From the NCBI GenBank assembly GCA_964649845.1, contig CAZYSS010000002.1:1-62082 (forward strand): a stretch of 62,082 nucleotides of DNA, read 5' to 3'. The notes under the pieces were generated by a model. It did not search any database and was not told where the DNA came from. It saw only the letters and a list, made by a program, of their open reading frames with translations. Positions 41,396-50,066 of the stretch are shown piece by piece. A program made the position numbers and the translations under genes. This stretch comes from RGIG3102 sp964649845. GTDB lineage: Bacteria; Bacillota; Clostridia; Oscillospirales; Ruminococcaceae. Numbering within the stretch: position 1 is the stretch's first letter; each line of letters begins with the position of its first letter.

Positions 41396-43861
41396 ATGAC
41401 CAAGTCTAAAATAGTAGTATGTGTTATAAACAATTATGTCAACATACAGCTGGGCAGAACATTGAAAAGTCTGAAAAATCAGACTGACAGTTCTTTTGAT
41501 TACAAAATAATAGAATTGACAGATTTTTGGTCTGTAGACAGAAACAAAATTGCAACTGACGCTGATTATGCCATGTTTGTTTACAGCGGTTCGGTTCTCA
41601 GAAACAATGCTATAGAAATACTGTATGACAACATCAGGAAAAATCCGTCACAGTGGTATTATTCTGATGAGAGTGTTTTTGATGCAGAAATCAACAATGA
41701 CAGCGCAGGCGTGTATGAAAAGCCGGATTACAGCGTGATAAACTTTGCATCAGAAATGTCCAATGGTGAAGCAGTCCTTTTTTCAAAAGAAATTCTTGAT
41801 AAAATGACCTTGAAATATGAAGGCTCAAACTTCGGCGTGGCTGTCAATGAAATGAAAATCAATGCAGCTATCCTGGCAGACGGTATCCATATTCCTGAAA
41901 ATCTGCTGGTAAGAAATAAAAGATATGAAATAAAAGAATCAGAATCAAAGCTTTTGCGGGATGAAATTAGAAAATTCACAGAAGAAAAAGTGTCAAAGTA
42001 CATAAAAAGCAGACCGGATTTGCAGACAGAACGTAAAGTTTCAATTGTTTTTCTTGATGATTCAGACAACCTTGAAGAATATCTGAAAAATTATCCGGAT
42101 TATTTTGAAATCGTTAAAACCACCCGGGGTTTATCATATTATGACAAGTGCCGGGAAGGTGTTTCAAAAGCTGCAAATGAAATCCTGTGCTTTATTGACA
42201 AGGGCTTCAATATTTCAGATATTTCAGTTTTCAGAAAACTGGCTGATTATGTATCCGGTGAAAATATAGGCATTGTATCACCGTGTATTTACAACAGGGA
42301 TACCCTTGTTTATACAGGTGTGTTTTCAATGGCCGGAATAGGTTATAAGTTCAGACGTGATAAAGCTGAAACAGATTTTATAACCAGAGAAGTTTGCATA
42401 GTAAGGGAAACCGTTTTCCCTTCACGGCAGTTCTGGATGGTAAAGAAAAGTGATTTGTGCGGCGCATTGTCCGCCACACAGCTTTTATCTGATGAATTGT
42501 CAGCTTCGAAGGCTTGCTATGTAACAGAACTTGCATTCCAAATGCAGGTATTGTCCAAAAGGAATCTGTTTGTGGGTAATGTGTTTGCAGAAACTGAAGT
42601 TGTTGAAGAAAGCGGTGACCTGTATGGCTTCAACAATATGCTTGGCAGATGGAAAGATAAATTTTTTGCAGACCCGTTTTGTCCAACAGGAATAAAACAG
42701 AGAATGCGCAGGGGTGTACTGAGAGATGTCAGAGCCTATTTCCCTGAACAGATGCCCGCATATGACAAAAACAGCAAAAAGGTTATGGTGCTTACACACG
42801 AACTTTCATTGACAGGTGCACCTGTTGTTCTTGTGCACGCAGTGCGAATCCTAAAAGAGGAAGGGTGGAATGTTGTTGTTGTTTCACCTGCAGACGGTGT
42901 GCTGAAAAATGAATTTGTACGTGAAAATGTTCCTGTTATAATACGGGGAGATATGGACAACAACACTGACTGGATGAAATACGCTGCTGATTTTGACCTG
43001 GTTCTCATAAATACAGTAGTGCCGTTCAGACAGGTAGAACAGTTACGCGATTTTAAAGTTCCTGTTATGTGGTGGCTGCACGATGCAAGAGGCGGTTATG
43101 AAGTCTACTTAAGACACGTTCTCCCTGATGACCTGGGTAAAAATATTCACTGTTATTCTGTAAGTAAATATGCAGACAAAGCGGTAAAGGATTTCAGACC
43201 AAAATATCAGACAAGTCTTCTGCACTATGGCCTGAAGGATGAAGCACATCAGGTTGAAGGTACTGAAAATCCGTTTGTAGCTGAAAACGGACGAAAAGTA
43301 ATTGTGAATGTGGGGACAGTCATCAACAGAAAAGGTCAGGACATTATGGCTCAGGCTATCCGTCTGCTCCCGGACGATATTAGACAGCAATGCCTGTTTC
43401 TGTTTGTCGGTCGCAGCATTGATGCTGATATTTTCAAATCAGTTGAAGATGTGGTCAATGACTATCCGGATGAAGTAAGACATATCAGTGCAATCCCTCA
43501 CGATGAGATTTTCAATGTATACAAACACGCCACTGCAGTGGTGTGTTCCTCCAGGGATGACCCTCTCCCTACATTTATGGCCGAAACAATGATGGTTTCC
43601 GGCATATGTATCTGTTCTGAAAACACAGGTATGTCAGATGTTATTACCAATGGTAAAAATGGTTATATTTATAAAAACAATGACCCTGCTGAACTTGCCG
43701 ATTGCATAAAACACGTAGTTGAAAACAGCAATATGGATATGATGAAATCGGAGTCCAGAAAACTGTTTGAAAACACTTTCTCTATGGATATCTTCAGAGA
43801 AAATTTATTGGCTTGTGTGAATAATTGTGTTGATAACAACAAGGAGAACAAAAATGGATGA
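41396..43861 (+). CDS. Large two-domain glycosyltransferase (GT2-like + GT4)
   Basis: An 821-residue protein. Residues about 1-400 are a divergent GT2-like region (IVVCVINNYVNIQLGRTLKS, DADYAMFVYSGSVLRNNA where a DxD is not obvious, EILCFIDKGFNISDISVF). Residues about 460-810 form a GT4 GT-B unit: KVMVLTHELSLTGAPVVLVH, PVMWWLHDARGGYEVYL, KVIVNVGTVINRKGQDIM, LFVGRSIDADI, and SSRDDPLPTFMAETMMVSG with the glutamate-containing nucleotide-sugar site. The GT2-like half may be an acceptor-binding or inactive domain. An AGAGGAAC site precedes ATG. It has the same fused logic as the protein at 33401 but a low sequence match. Confidence 0.88.
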   Translation: MTKSKIVVCVINNYVNIQLGRTLKSLKNQTDSSFDYKIIELTDFWSVDRNKIATDADYAMFVYSGSVLRNNAIEILYDNIRKNPSQWYYSDESVFDAEINNDSAGVYEKPDYSVINFASEMSNGEAVLFSKEILDKMTLKYEGSNFGVAVNEMKINAAILADGIHIPENLLVRNKRYEIKESESKLLRDEIRKFTEEKVSKYIKSRPDLQTERKVSIVFLDDSDNLEEYLKNYPDYFEIVKTTRGLSYYDKCREGVSKAANEILCFIDKGFNISDISVFRKLADYVSGENIGIVSPCIYNRDTLVYTGVFSMAGIGYKFRRDKAETDFITREVCIVRETVFPSRQFWMVKKSDLCGALSATQLLSDELSASKACYVTELAFQMQVLSKRNLFVGNVFAETEVVEESGDLYGFNNMLGRWKDKFFADPFCPTGIKQRMRRGVLRDVRAYFPEQMPAYDKNSKKVMVLTHELSLTGAPVVLVHAVRILKEEGWNVVVVSPADGVLKNEFVRENVPVIIRGDMDNNTDWMKYAADFDLVLINTVVPFRQVEQLRDFKVPVMWWLHDARGGYEVYLRHVLPDDLGKNIHCYSVSKYADKAVKDFRPKYQTSLLHYGLKDEAHQVEGTENPFVAENGRKVIVNVGTVINRKGQDIMAQAIRLLPDDIRQQCLFLFVGRSIDADIFKSVEDVVNDYPDEVRHISAIPHDEIFNVYKHATAVVCSSRDDPLPTFMAETMMVSGICICSENTGMSDVITNGKNGYIYKNNDPAELADCIKHVVENSNMDMMKSESRKLFENTFSMDIFRENLLACVNNCVDNNKENKNG

Positions 43862-44150
43862 AATGAAAAAGATTGTAGAAGATTTGCGCAAAATATGTGA
43901 AAGCCAATATATAGAACTTGAAATAAAGAAGATTCAGCTGATGGATGTTGAGGAAGAAAACAAAGTTCTGAGCGAGCGAGTAAAAACACTGACGGAATCA
44001 GCTGAAAAAGACAAAACCAGAATTGAAGACCTTGAACGCTGGTGCGGACACCTTCAGGGCATTATTGATGCCAACACAGAAAAGTTGGATAAACTGGAAA
44101 AACGCTTTGGTATTTTTTATAAAATAGCAAAAAAACTTTTTTTGAATTGA
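43854..44150 (+). CDS. Coiled-coil protein with a basic C-terminal tail
   Basis: A 98-residue protein from ATG 43854 (AAGGAG upstream), overlapping the stop of the preceding transferase. Residues about 5-85 form heptads typical of a coiled coil (IVEDLRKICESQYIELEI, LMDVEEENKVLSERVKTLTE, LQGIIDANTEKLDKLEKRF). The last residues IFYKIAKKLFLN are amphipathic and basic, able to touch the membrane. The closest parallel in the window is the coiled-coil gene at 35668, which also overlaps a GT2+GT4 gene. It is probably a partner of the transferase. No family is recognised. Confidence 0.75.
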   Translation: MDEMKKIVEDLRKICESQYIELEIKKIQLMDVEEENKVLSERVKTLTESAEKDKTRIEDLERWCGHLQGIIDANTEKLDKLEKRFGIFYKIAKKLFLN

Positions 44151-44248
44151 ATGGATGAAGCTGTAATAATTTCATAGGATGTTATTGAAAATAAGTGAAA
44201 CCATAACAAGTTGTAGAAATCCAGATATGCAAATATTTTACCATACCA
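44151..44248. other. Intergenic stretch before the pilus promoter
   Basis: No reading frame, terminator hairpin or repeat is evident between the coiled-coil gene and the pilus promoter. The glycosylation operon therefore seems to lack an intrinsic terminator here. Confidence 0.5.
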
Positions 44249-44276
44249 TTGAAAAAAAAAAAAAAAATGATATAAT
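44249..44276 (+). promoter_or_regulatory. Pilus operon promoter with an A16 tract in the spacer
   Basis: TTGAAA (44249-44254) and TATAAT (44271-44276) are 16 bp apart, and the spacer is mostly a run of 16 A (44252-44267) that starts within the -35 box. Single-base slippage in the run would change the spacer length. A second candidate, TTGCTA (44415-44420) with TATAAT (44438-44443) and a 17-bp spacer, lies closer to pilB. The leader between them (44277-44492) is AT-rich and matches no riboswitch I know. Confidence 0.7.
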
Positions 44277-44492
44277 ATATATATTTAACTTGATTTTATA
44301 TTGAGTTAATTTTAAAAGGTGTGGCATAACAATCTGTAATTGCTTTATGGAAAGCCGCTTTTGAAAACAATGATAATATAATTGAACATAATAAAAAAAT
44401 ATGTAATAATATTGTTGCTATTTCCATATAAAAGCGATATAATTATTAAATACCAGTTTTATGTGTATTAATTATACTATGGGAGGTTTGTT

Positions 44493-46190
44493 GTGACTGA
44501 GAGTCAAAGAATACAGTTAGGAAATATACTTGTGAAAAAACAGATTATCACAAAAGATAATCTGGATGAAGCGCTTTTGACTGCAAAAGCCAGGGATATT
44601 GAATTTGACGAAAGTCTTGTGATTTTTGGTTATGCCAATGAAAAACAGATAGTTGATGCCAAAGTGGAATTGTATGGTATCCCAAGCATCGACCTGAAAG
44701 GTATTACCATTGAGTCCAACGTACTTAACCTGATTCCAAGTAACATTCTCCGTAAAGACAAAATGTTGCCTATCCGTTTTGATAAAAATCTTCCAGATAC
44801 TCTGATTGTGGCGATGTCAGACCCTATGAACCTGATTGCCCAGGACGACATTTCCATTATCACAGGTTGCAACATTGAGCCACGAATAGCTGCTCTTACC
44901 GAAATAAACAGCGTACTTGACAGATACTTTGGTGTTGACGAGATTATGTCCGCTGCCAAAAAGTACAGCCAGGAACGTGAAGAGCAGGTTGGCATCGCAG
45001 ATGTTGAAGAAGATGATAAATTAGATATTGAAAATGCACCTATCGTACAGATTGTTCGTTCTGTTATTGAACAGGCTGTGCGTCAGAGAGCAAGTGATAT
45101 TCATTTTGACGTACTGGAAAGCAAAATCAGAGTTCGTTACCGTATTGACGGCGTGCTCAACGATAAAATGATGTATGACATCAGTCTGCTTCCGGCTATT
45201 GTAACACGTATCAAAATCATGGGCGGTATGGATATTTCCGAAAAACGTCGCCCACAGGACGGTCGTATCACAATTATGATTGACCATACAGAATACGATA
45301 TACGTGTTTCTGTTCTGCCATCTACATATGGTGAAAAAATCGTTATGCGTCTTGCATCCAAAAACGCATTTTCATTGAGCAAAAGCGACCTGGGTATGAG
45401 AGAAAACGAATTACAGGTGTTTGAGCATATCATCGCCAACCCTAACGGTATTCTGCTGGTTACAGGGCCTACAGGTTCCGGTAAATCCACCACTTTGTAT
45501 ACCGCGCTTTCTGAACTTAACAAGGAAGAAGTAAATATCATCACTGTTGAAGACCCTGTTGAAGCCAACATAGAAGGCATCAACCAGGTACAGGTTAACC
45601 CAAAAGCAAACCTCACCTTTGCCACTGCATTCCGCGCCATTCTCCGTCAGGACCCTGATATCATCATGATTGGTGAAATGCGTGACTATGAAACTGCTGC
45701 CATTGCCGTACAGGCATCTATCACAGGGCACCTTGTTATGAGCACCCTGCATACAAACTCTGCATCTGCAGCGTTTACACGTCTTATGGATATGGGTGTT
45801 GAACCTTATCTGCTGGCAGACTCTGTTGTTGGTGTTATTGCCCAGCGTCTTATGAGAAAACTCTGCCCGCACTGCAAAAAGCCAAGACAGGCCACAGATT
45901 CTGAAAAGATACTGCTTGGCAAACAGTCTGCAGATGATGTTGTGTTGTATGAACCTGTTGGCTGCCGTATGTGTGGCAACATTGGTTTCCACGGACGTAT
46001 AGGTGTTTATGAAATTATCAAAATGACACCGGAACTGAAACATATTGTTTCTTCCAAAGGTACCACAGAGCAGATTAAAGATATGGCGATGTCTCAGGGT
46101 ATGCATACCCTGCGTATGAGCGCCGCCAGCTATGTGCTGGAGGGTACTTCCACCATAGAAGAAATGTTCAAAGTATCCTTTGAAAACTAG
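44493..46190 (+). CDS. pilB: Type IV pilus assembly ATPase PilB
   Basis: A 565-residue GspE/PilB extension motor that powers pilin polymerisation at the cytoplasmic face. GTG 44493 follows GGGAGG. Residues about 1-150 form the MshEN/T2SSE N-terminal domain (LGNILVKKQIITKDNLDEAL). The ATPase core has Walker A GPTGSGKST at 325-333, the Asp box ITVEDPVE, Walker B DPDIIMIGEMRD, and a His box STLHTNSAS. The tetracysteine zinc motif CPHCKK ... GCRMCG near residues 460-495 separates PilB from PilT. It ends in TAG 15 bases before pilT. Confidence 0.97.
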   Translation: MTESQRIQLGNILVKKQIITKDNLDEALLTAKARDIEFDESLVIFGYANEKQIVDAKVELYGIPSIDLKGITIESNVLNLIPSNILRKDKMLPIRFDKNLPDTLIVAMSDPMNLIAQDDISIITGCNIEPRIAALTEINSVLDRYFGVDEIMSAAKKYSQEREEQVGIADVEEDDKLDIENAPIVQIVRSVIEQAVRQRASDIHFDVLESKIRVRYRIDGVLNDKMMYDISLLPAIVTRIKIMGGMDISEKRRPQDGRITIMIDHTEYDIRVSVLPSTYGEKIVMRLASKNAFSLSKSDLGMRENELQVFEHIIANPNGILLVTGPTGSGKSTTLYTALSELNKEEVNIITVEDPVEANIEGINQVQVNPKANLTFATAFRAILRQDPDIIMIGEMRDYETAAIAVQASITGHLVMSTLHTNSASAAFTRLMDMGVEPYLLADSVVGVIAQRLMRKLCPHCKKPRQATDSEKILLGKQSADDVVLYEPVGCRMCGNIGFHGRIGVYEIIKMTPELKHIVSSKGTTEQIKDMAMSQGMHTLRMSAASYVLEGTSTIEEMFKVSFEN

Positions 46191-46204
46191 GAAATGAGGA
46201 GAAA

Positions 46205-47260
46205 ATGGAATCATTTGAAAATCTGGTTATGCGTGCGGTTGCAATGAGAGGCACAGACTTTCATTTAAGCGTAGGCATTCCACCGGCAGTCCGCGTAGAC
46301 GGTCTGATTGTCCATATGGATATTCCGGCCTGCACACCGGATGGTGTAAAAGAAGTTGTTTACAGTATTATGACTGATAAACAGCAGAAAACATTTGAAA
46401 AAGATGGCGAAGTAGACTTTGCATATACCACAGCTGGCGGTAAACGTTGCCGTATCAATGTGTTCAGGCAGAAAGAAACCTGCGCAATGGCGGCACGTAT
46501 TCTGAATGATATCATTCCTACACCTGAAGAACTGGGTATACCACAGGCACTTGTAAATATGTGCAGCAAAAGAAGCGGTCTGATACTTGTTACAGGCCCT
46601 ACAGGTTCTGGTAAATCCACCACATTGGCTTCCCTGATTGACCTGATAAACAGAACATACAATTATCATATCATCACAATGGAAGACCCGATTGAATACA
46701 TACATACTCACAAAAAATGTATCGTAAACCAGAGGGAGATGGGCAATGACTCCCAAAATTACGCGTCCTCTCTGCGCGCAGCCCTGCGTGAAGACCCGGA
46801 TGTTATTCTGGTTGGTGAAATGCGAGACCTGGAAACCATCTCTGCTGCTGTTACAGCCGCAGAAACCGGCCATTTGGTGTTTTCCACACTGCATACAATC
46901 GGTGCAGCCAACACCATTGACCGTATTGTAGACGCCTTCCCGCCTCATCAGCAGCAGCAGATTCGCGTGCAGCTGGCTGATGTACTGCAGGGGGTTGTAT
47001 CACAGAGACTTGTCCCAAGATTAAACGGAGAGGGCCGTATCACCGTAACAGAAGTTATGGTTGTAAACTCCGCTATCCGTAACCATATCCGAGACGGCAA
47101 AACCTTCCAGATAGCCAGTTCTATCCAGACAGGTCGCAATCAGGGTATGTACACAATGGACGATTCTCTGTATGAAGCGTACACACGCTTTGAAATTTCC
47201 AGAGAAGATGCACTTGCTTATGCACAGGATGCAAATATGCTGGCTAAAAAGATGTTTTAA
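46205..47260 (+). CDS. pilT: Type IV pilus retraction ATPase PilT
   Basis: A 351-residue hexameric ATPase that depolymerises pili. The N-terminus has the PilT opening MRAVAMRGTDFHLSVGIPPAVRVDG. Walker A GPTGSGKST is at 131-139, followed by ITMEDPIEYIH, Walker B EDPDVILVGEMRD and a His box STLHTIGAANTIDR. The conserved AIRNHIRDGKTFQI is near the C-terminus. There is no zinc tetracysteine motif, as expected for PilT. Its presence predicts retractable pili and possibly twitching or DNA uptake. Confidence 0.97.
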   Translation: MESFENLVMRAVAMRGTDFHLSVGIPPAVRVDGLIVHMDIPACTPDGVKEVVYSIMTDKQQKTFEKDGEVDFAYTTAGGKRCRINVFRQKETCAMAARILNDIIPTPEELGIPQALVNMCSKRSGLILVTGPTGSGKSTTLASLIDLINRTYNYHIITMEDPIEYIHTHKKCIVNQREMGNDSQNYASSLRAALREDPDVILVGEMRDLETISAAVTAAETGHLVFSTLHTIGAANTIDRIVDAFPPHQQQQIRVQLADVLQGVVSQRLVPRLNGEGRITVTEVMVVNSAIRNHIRDGKTFQIASSIQTGRNQGMYTMDDSLYEAYTRFEISREDALAYAQDANMLAKKMF

Positions 47261-47275
47261 CAGGGGGTGAAACCG

Positions 47276-48493
47276 TTGAACAACTATTCTTATGTTGTGC
47301 TTAACCGGAAAGGAAAAGAAGAAAAGGGCTCTATCACAGCAGTGGACAGAGATGCCGCGTTCAATCAGTTAAAACAACAGGGATTGTTTCTGATTTCACT
47401 GCGAGAAGCTTCGGCCCTTGATAAAGAGATTAATATCTCATTTTTAGAAAAGAAACCTAAACCGAGAGACCTGGCGGTTTTCTGCCGCTCTTTTGTAAGT
47501 ATCATCGGTGCAGGTGTTCCTGTAACAAAAGCCCTGTCTCTGTTGTCAATGCAGACAGAAAATAAAATTCTGCGCGCAGCTATCGAAGATTGCCGTGAGC
47601 AGATTGAAAAAGGTTCCACATTGGCAGAGGCTATGGCCAGACACAGAGCTGTTTTTACAGACCTGTTTATCACTCTGGCTGCTGCAGGTGAAGCATCCGG
47701 CAGTCTGGATAAATCCTTTGAACGTATGGCAACCCAGTTTGAAAAGGATGCCAAGTTAAAGGCCACTATGCAGAAAGCAAGCATCTATCCTGCTATGGTA
47801 GGTATAGTTGCAGTTGTTGTAATTGCTATTATGCTGGTGTTTGTTGTGCCGCAGTTTGAAACAATGCTGACAGACCTGGGCAGTGACCTGCCTCTGATTA
47901 CAAAAATTGTTGTAAACGCCAGCCGTTTTGTTCAGAAATGGTGGATTGTTATTGCAGGTGCTATAGCTGCATTAGTTTTCGCAGCCAGAGCATTTAAAAA
48001 GACAGATTCAGGCCGGCACTTTTTTGCTGAAACCAGCCTGAAGCTGCCGCTGATTGGCGACCTGATTGCCAAAACAGCCTCTGCACGTATGGCAAGAACA
48101 CTTGCAACTCTGGTTTCATCCGGTGTTTCACTGATTGAAGCTATTGAAATTGTGTCTGAAACAATGTCCAATCTGCTTTTCAAAGAAGCACTGCAGAAAA
48201 CCAGTGAAGATGTTGCCATGGGTTCTACACTGTCAGAATGTATTGAAAGAAGCAAGCTGTTCCCGCCGCTGGTTGCCCAGATGATTAATATCGGCGAAGA
48301 AACCGGTGAGCTGGACAAAATGCTGGAAAAACTGGCAGACTACTATGATGAAGAAGTGGAAACAGCCACAGCCAAAGTAATGGCCGCGCTGGAACCTATG
48401 ATTACCATCGTGCTGGCACTGGTTGTTGGCGTAATAGTTATGGCTGTTATGCTGCCAATGACACAGATGTACTCCGCACTGGAAAATGTGTAG
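47276..48493 (+). CDS. pilC: Type IV pilus inner-membrane platform protein PilC
   Basis: A 405-residue GspF-family protein connecting the motor ATPases to pilin assembly. I prefer TTG 47276, with AGGGGG 8 bases upstream. GTG 47267 lies inside that ribosome binding site and would add three residues. Two GspF domains are seen (about 65-190 and 265-390), each with a cytoplasmic helical bundle (VFCRSFVSIIGAGVPVTKAL and MARTLATLVSSGVSLIEAIE) and membrane helices (MVGIVAVVVIAIMLVFVV and ITIVLALVVGVIVMAVMLPM). The last gene before a 975-base repeat-filled gap, and the operon resumes with the pilins. Confidence 0.96.
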   Translation: MNNYSYVVLNRKGKEEKGSITAVDRDAAFNQLKQQGLFLISLREASALDKEINISFLEKKPKPRDLAVFCRSFVSIIGAGVPVTKALSLLSMQTENKILRAAIEDCREQIEKGSTLAEAMARHRAVFTDLFITLAAAGEASGSLDKSFERMATQFEKDAKLKATMQKASIYPAMVGIVAVVVIAIMLVFVVPQFETMLTDLGSDLPLITKIVVNASRFVQKWWIVIAGAIAALVFAARAFKKTDSGRHFFAETSLKLPLIGDLIAKTASARMARTLATLVSSGVSLIEAIEIVSETMSNLLFKEALQKTSEDVAMGSTLSECIERSKLFPPLVAQMINIGEETGELDKMLEKLADYYDEEVETATAKVMAALEPMITIVLALVVGVIVMAVMLPMTQMYSALENV

Positions 48494-48518
48494 TATATAT
48501 GGTATAATGTAAAAGAAC

Positions 48519-48745
48519 GCCCACGCGTAGGGGCGGGTTTCCCGTCCCGAAACCACAAATGTGAAATACCCTACCAACCGCGTAGGGGCGGTTATTAACC
48601 GCCCGTGGGTTACCCACAAATACAACACTCTACGCTGATCGCGTAGGGGAAGCTATCAGCTTCCCGCCAGCGGATTGAGCATAATCTACCCAATGCGGAA
48701 AAACCCTACCACGCGTAGGGGACGGCCTCCCGGACGTCCCGCTTT
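48519..48745. repeat. Array of CGCGTAGGGG hairpin repeats, cluster 1a
   Basis: Four units at about 48524-48549, 48580-48606, 48641-48666 and 48712-48741. Each begins with GCGTAGGGG, followed by an inverted repeat whose arms differ in sequence from unit to unit but remain complementary (for example GGGAAGCT / AGCTTCCC and GGGCGGTTA / TAACCGCCC). They lie directly after pilC. GC content is far above that of the pilus genes. Confidence 0.85.
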
Positions 48746-49033
48746 TTGACGCTGCGCTGGCGTTACTTTTGGTGGCAAAAGTAACCAAAACCGCGGGGTT
48801 GCGATTCCCCGCACCCCAAACGCTGCACAGTGTGTGGAATGCTCCGTCTGCTACAAATCGGGCAAAATTATAAACCTCGTGCTTTAGCACTCGCACTATA
48901 ATTTTCCCTCGATTTTCGCAAGCATATCGCCACCTGTCAGCTTACGGCTGACCCTGGCTCTCTGCTTGCTCTCCGCAGACTGCGCGATTTATACTCGGGG
49001 ACACATTCCCCGACCCCCTTGTGCGAATATCCC
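48746..49033. repeat. Other dispersed-repeat DNA after pilC
   Basis: It contains the palindrome GTTACTTTTGGTGGCAAAAG (arms GTTACTTTTG / CAAAAGTAAC), an inverted AT-rich pair near 48855-48906 (AAAATTATA / TATAATTTT), and from 48983 a segment (GCGATTTATACTCGGGGACA onward, to 49050) repeated almost exactly at 52190-52258. No believable gene is present. The short reading frames here are repeat translations. Confidence 0.7.
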
Positions 49034-49136
49034 ACCAACGCGTAGGGGACGGCCTCCCGGACGTCCCGTGGGTTATCCACAAATACAACACTCTACGCTG
49101 ATCGCGTAGGGGCGGGCGACCTCGACCGCCCGCAAA
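49034..49136. repeat. CGCGTAGGGG hairpin repeats, cluster 1b
   Basis: Two units (49040-49069 with GGGACG/CGTCCC arms, and 49103-49133 with GCGGGCG/CGCCCGC arms) are joined by the spacer GTGGGTTATCCACAAATACA, which is shared with cluster 1a. Confidence 0.85.
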
Positions 49137-49183
49137 AACAGATTGTGGAATATATGACATATTGCGCAATCCCCAACCCAAAC

Positions 49184-49273
49184 TGTCATTCCGAGCCTTT
49201 GGCGAGGAATCGCATCTCCGCTCAAGTGGGATGTAATGCGATTCTTCGTCAGCGAAGCTGCCTCAGAATGACA
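49184..49273. repeat. TGTCATTC...GAATGACA element (MITE/REP-like), copy 1
   Basis: A 90-bp element with terminal inverted repeats TGTCATTC / GAATGACA and an inner pair GAATCGCAT / ATGCGATTC around CAAGTGGG. It carries no coding capacity. Confidence 0.85.
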
Positions 49274-49285
49274 CACTAACGCTAC

Positions 49286-49373
49286 TGTCATTCCGAGTGA
49301 AACGAGGAATCGCATCTCCGCTCAAGTGGGATGTAATGCGATTCTTCACTCATTTCATTCGTTCAGAATGACA
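49286..49373. repeat. TGTCATTC...GAATGACA element, copy 2
   Basis: An 88-bp copy of the same element 13 bp after the first, with the same orientation and inner hairpin but different sequence next to the tips (GAGTGAAACGAG; CACTCATTTCATTCG). The remaining 95 bp to the pilin gene have no clear promoter. Confidence 0.85.
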
Positions 49374-49468
49374 GCGGTACCCAACCCCGTAATAATTGCA
49401 TACGCACCCGGTGTGTGCATTATTAAATAAAATCAAAAAACATACATTATAGGAAGGAAGAGATTAAA

Positions 49469-49921
49469 ATGAAAAAGTTTTTTGACAAAATCCGCAAAAA
49501 CAACAAAGGTTTTACTCTGGTAGAACTTATTATCGTTATCGCAGTTATGGCTGTTCTGACAGTTGTAGCAGCACCACAGTACCTGAAATACGTTGAAAAC
49601 TCCAGAGTTGGTACAGACGAAAATGCTCTTGGTGAAATCGCACATATTGCAGAAATTGAATTTGTTGGCTATAGTGTTGACAATGTTGTTACTACAGATA
49701 CTGTTACATTTGCAGTAGAAATTGATGATGAAGGTGTTGTAGAATTTGTTGCTGGTTCTACAAACTCTGCAGATGAAGATTTGATAGATGTTATTGAAGA
49801 AGCTTTTGGCGACTATAAATTCAAATCTAATACTTACAGAGGCACAGAAACTACTGATAATAGCGTAACATTTACAATTACTAAAGCAACAGGTAAATGT
49901 ACATTCCCAAAAGCTGAATAA
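49469..49921 (+). CDS. pilA: Type IV major pilin (PilA-like)
   Basis: A 150-residue prepilin. The leader MKKFFDKIRKNNKG ends in Gly14, where PilD cuts, and is followed by FTLVELIIVIAVMAVLTVVA with the essential Glu5 of the mature protein. The remaining 110 residues form an acidic, beta-rich globular domain (VEIDDEGVVEFVAG, VTFTITKATGKCTF). The mature size and strong GGAAGG site fit a major subunit. A 16-bp perfect hairpin immediately after the gene could stabilise its mRNA. The next gene is a second, longer pilin. Confidence 0.95.
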   Translation: MKKFFDKIRKNNKGFTLVELIIVIAVMAVLTVVAAPQYLKYVENSRVGTDENALGEIAHIAEIEFVGYSVDNVVTTDTVTFAVEIDDEGVVEFVAGSTNSADEDLIDVIEEAFGDYKFKSNTYRGTETTDNSVTFTITKATGKCTFPKAE

Positions 49922-49948
49922 TTATAGTATTTATAAAATCTAACTTAT

Positions 49949-49984
49949 ATCTATAGGGCATATATTTATATATGCCCTATAGAT
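49949..49984 (+). terminator. Perfect 16-bp hairpin after the major pilin (partial terminator or mRNA stabiliser)
   Basis: ATCTATAGGGCATATA (49949-49964), loop TTTA, and TATATGCCCTATAGAT (49969-49984). No T run follows, so it is more likely an RNA-processing or 3'-end-protecting hairpin that raises pilin mRNA over the rest of the operon. A second pair TATATCAGA (50007-50015) / TCTGATATA (50027-50035) lies before the next gene. Confidence 0.65.
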
Positions 49985-50066
49985 TAAATAACTTATTATT
50001 TAAGACTATATCAGATTATATTTTGGTCTGATATAACCTGATATAACCTTAAAAAAAGGAGAAAAT

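Noticed and set aside
44277..44492. c-di-GMP riboswitch in the pilB leader
   Set aside because: Expected for clostridial pili, but neither GEMM-I nor GEMM-II conserved bases could be found and no terminator hairpin is present.
48630..49181. Minus-strand reading frames with SGRPSPTR-like motifs in the repeat array
   Set aside because: They translate the CGCGTAGGGG hairpins. Such proteins appear as artefacts wherever these repeats occur.
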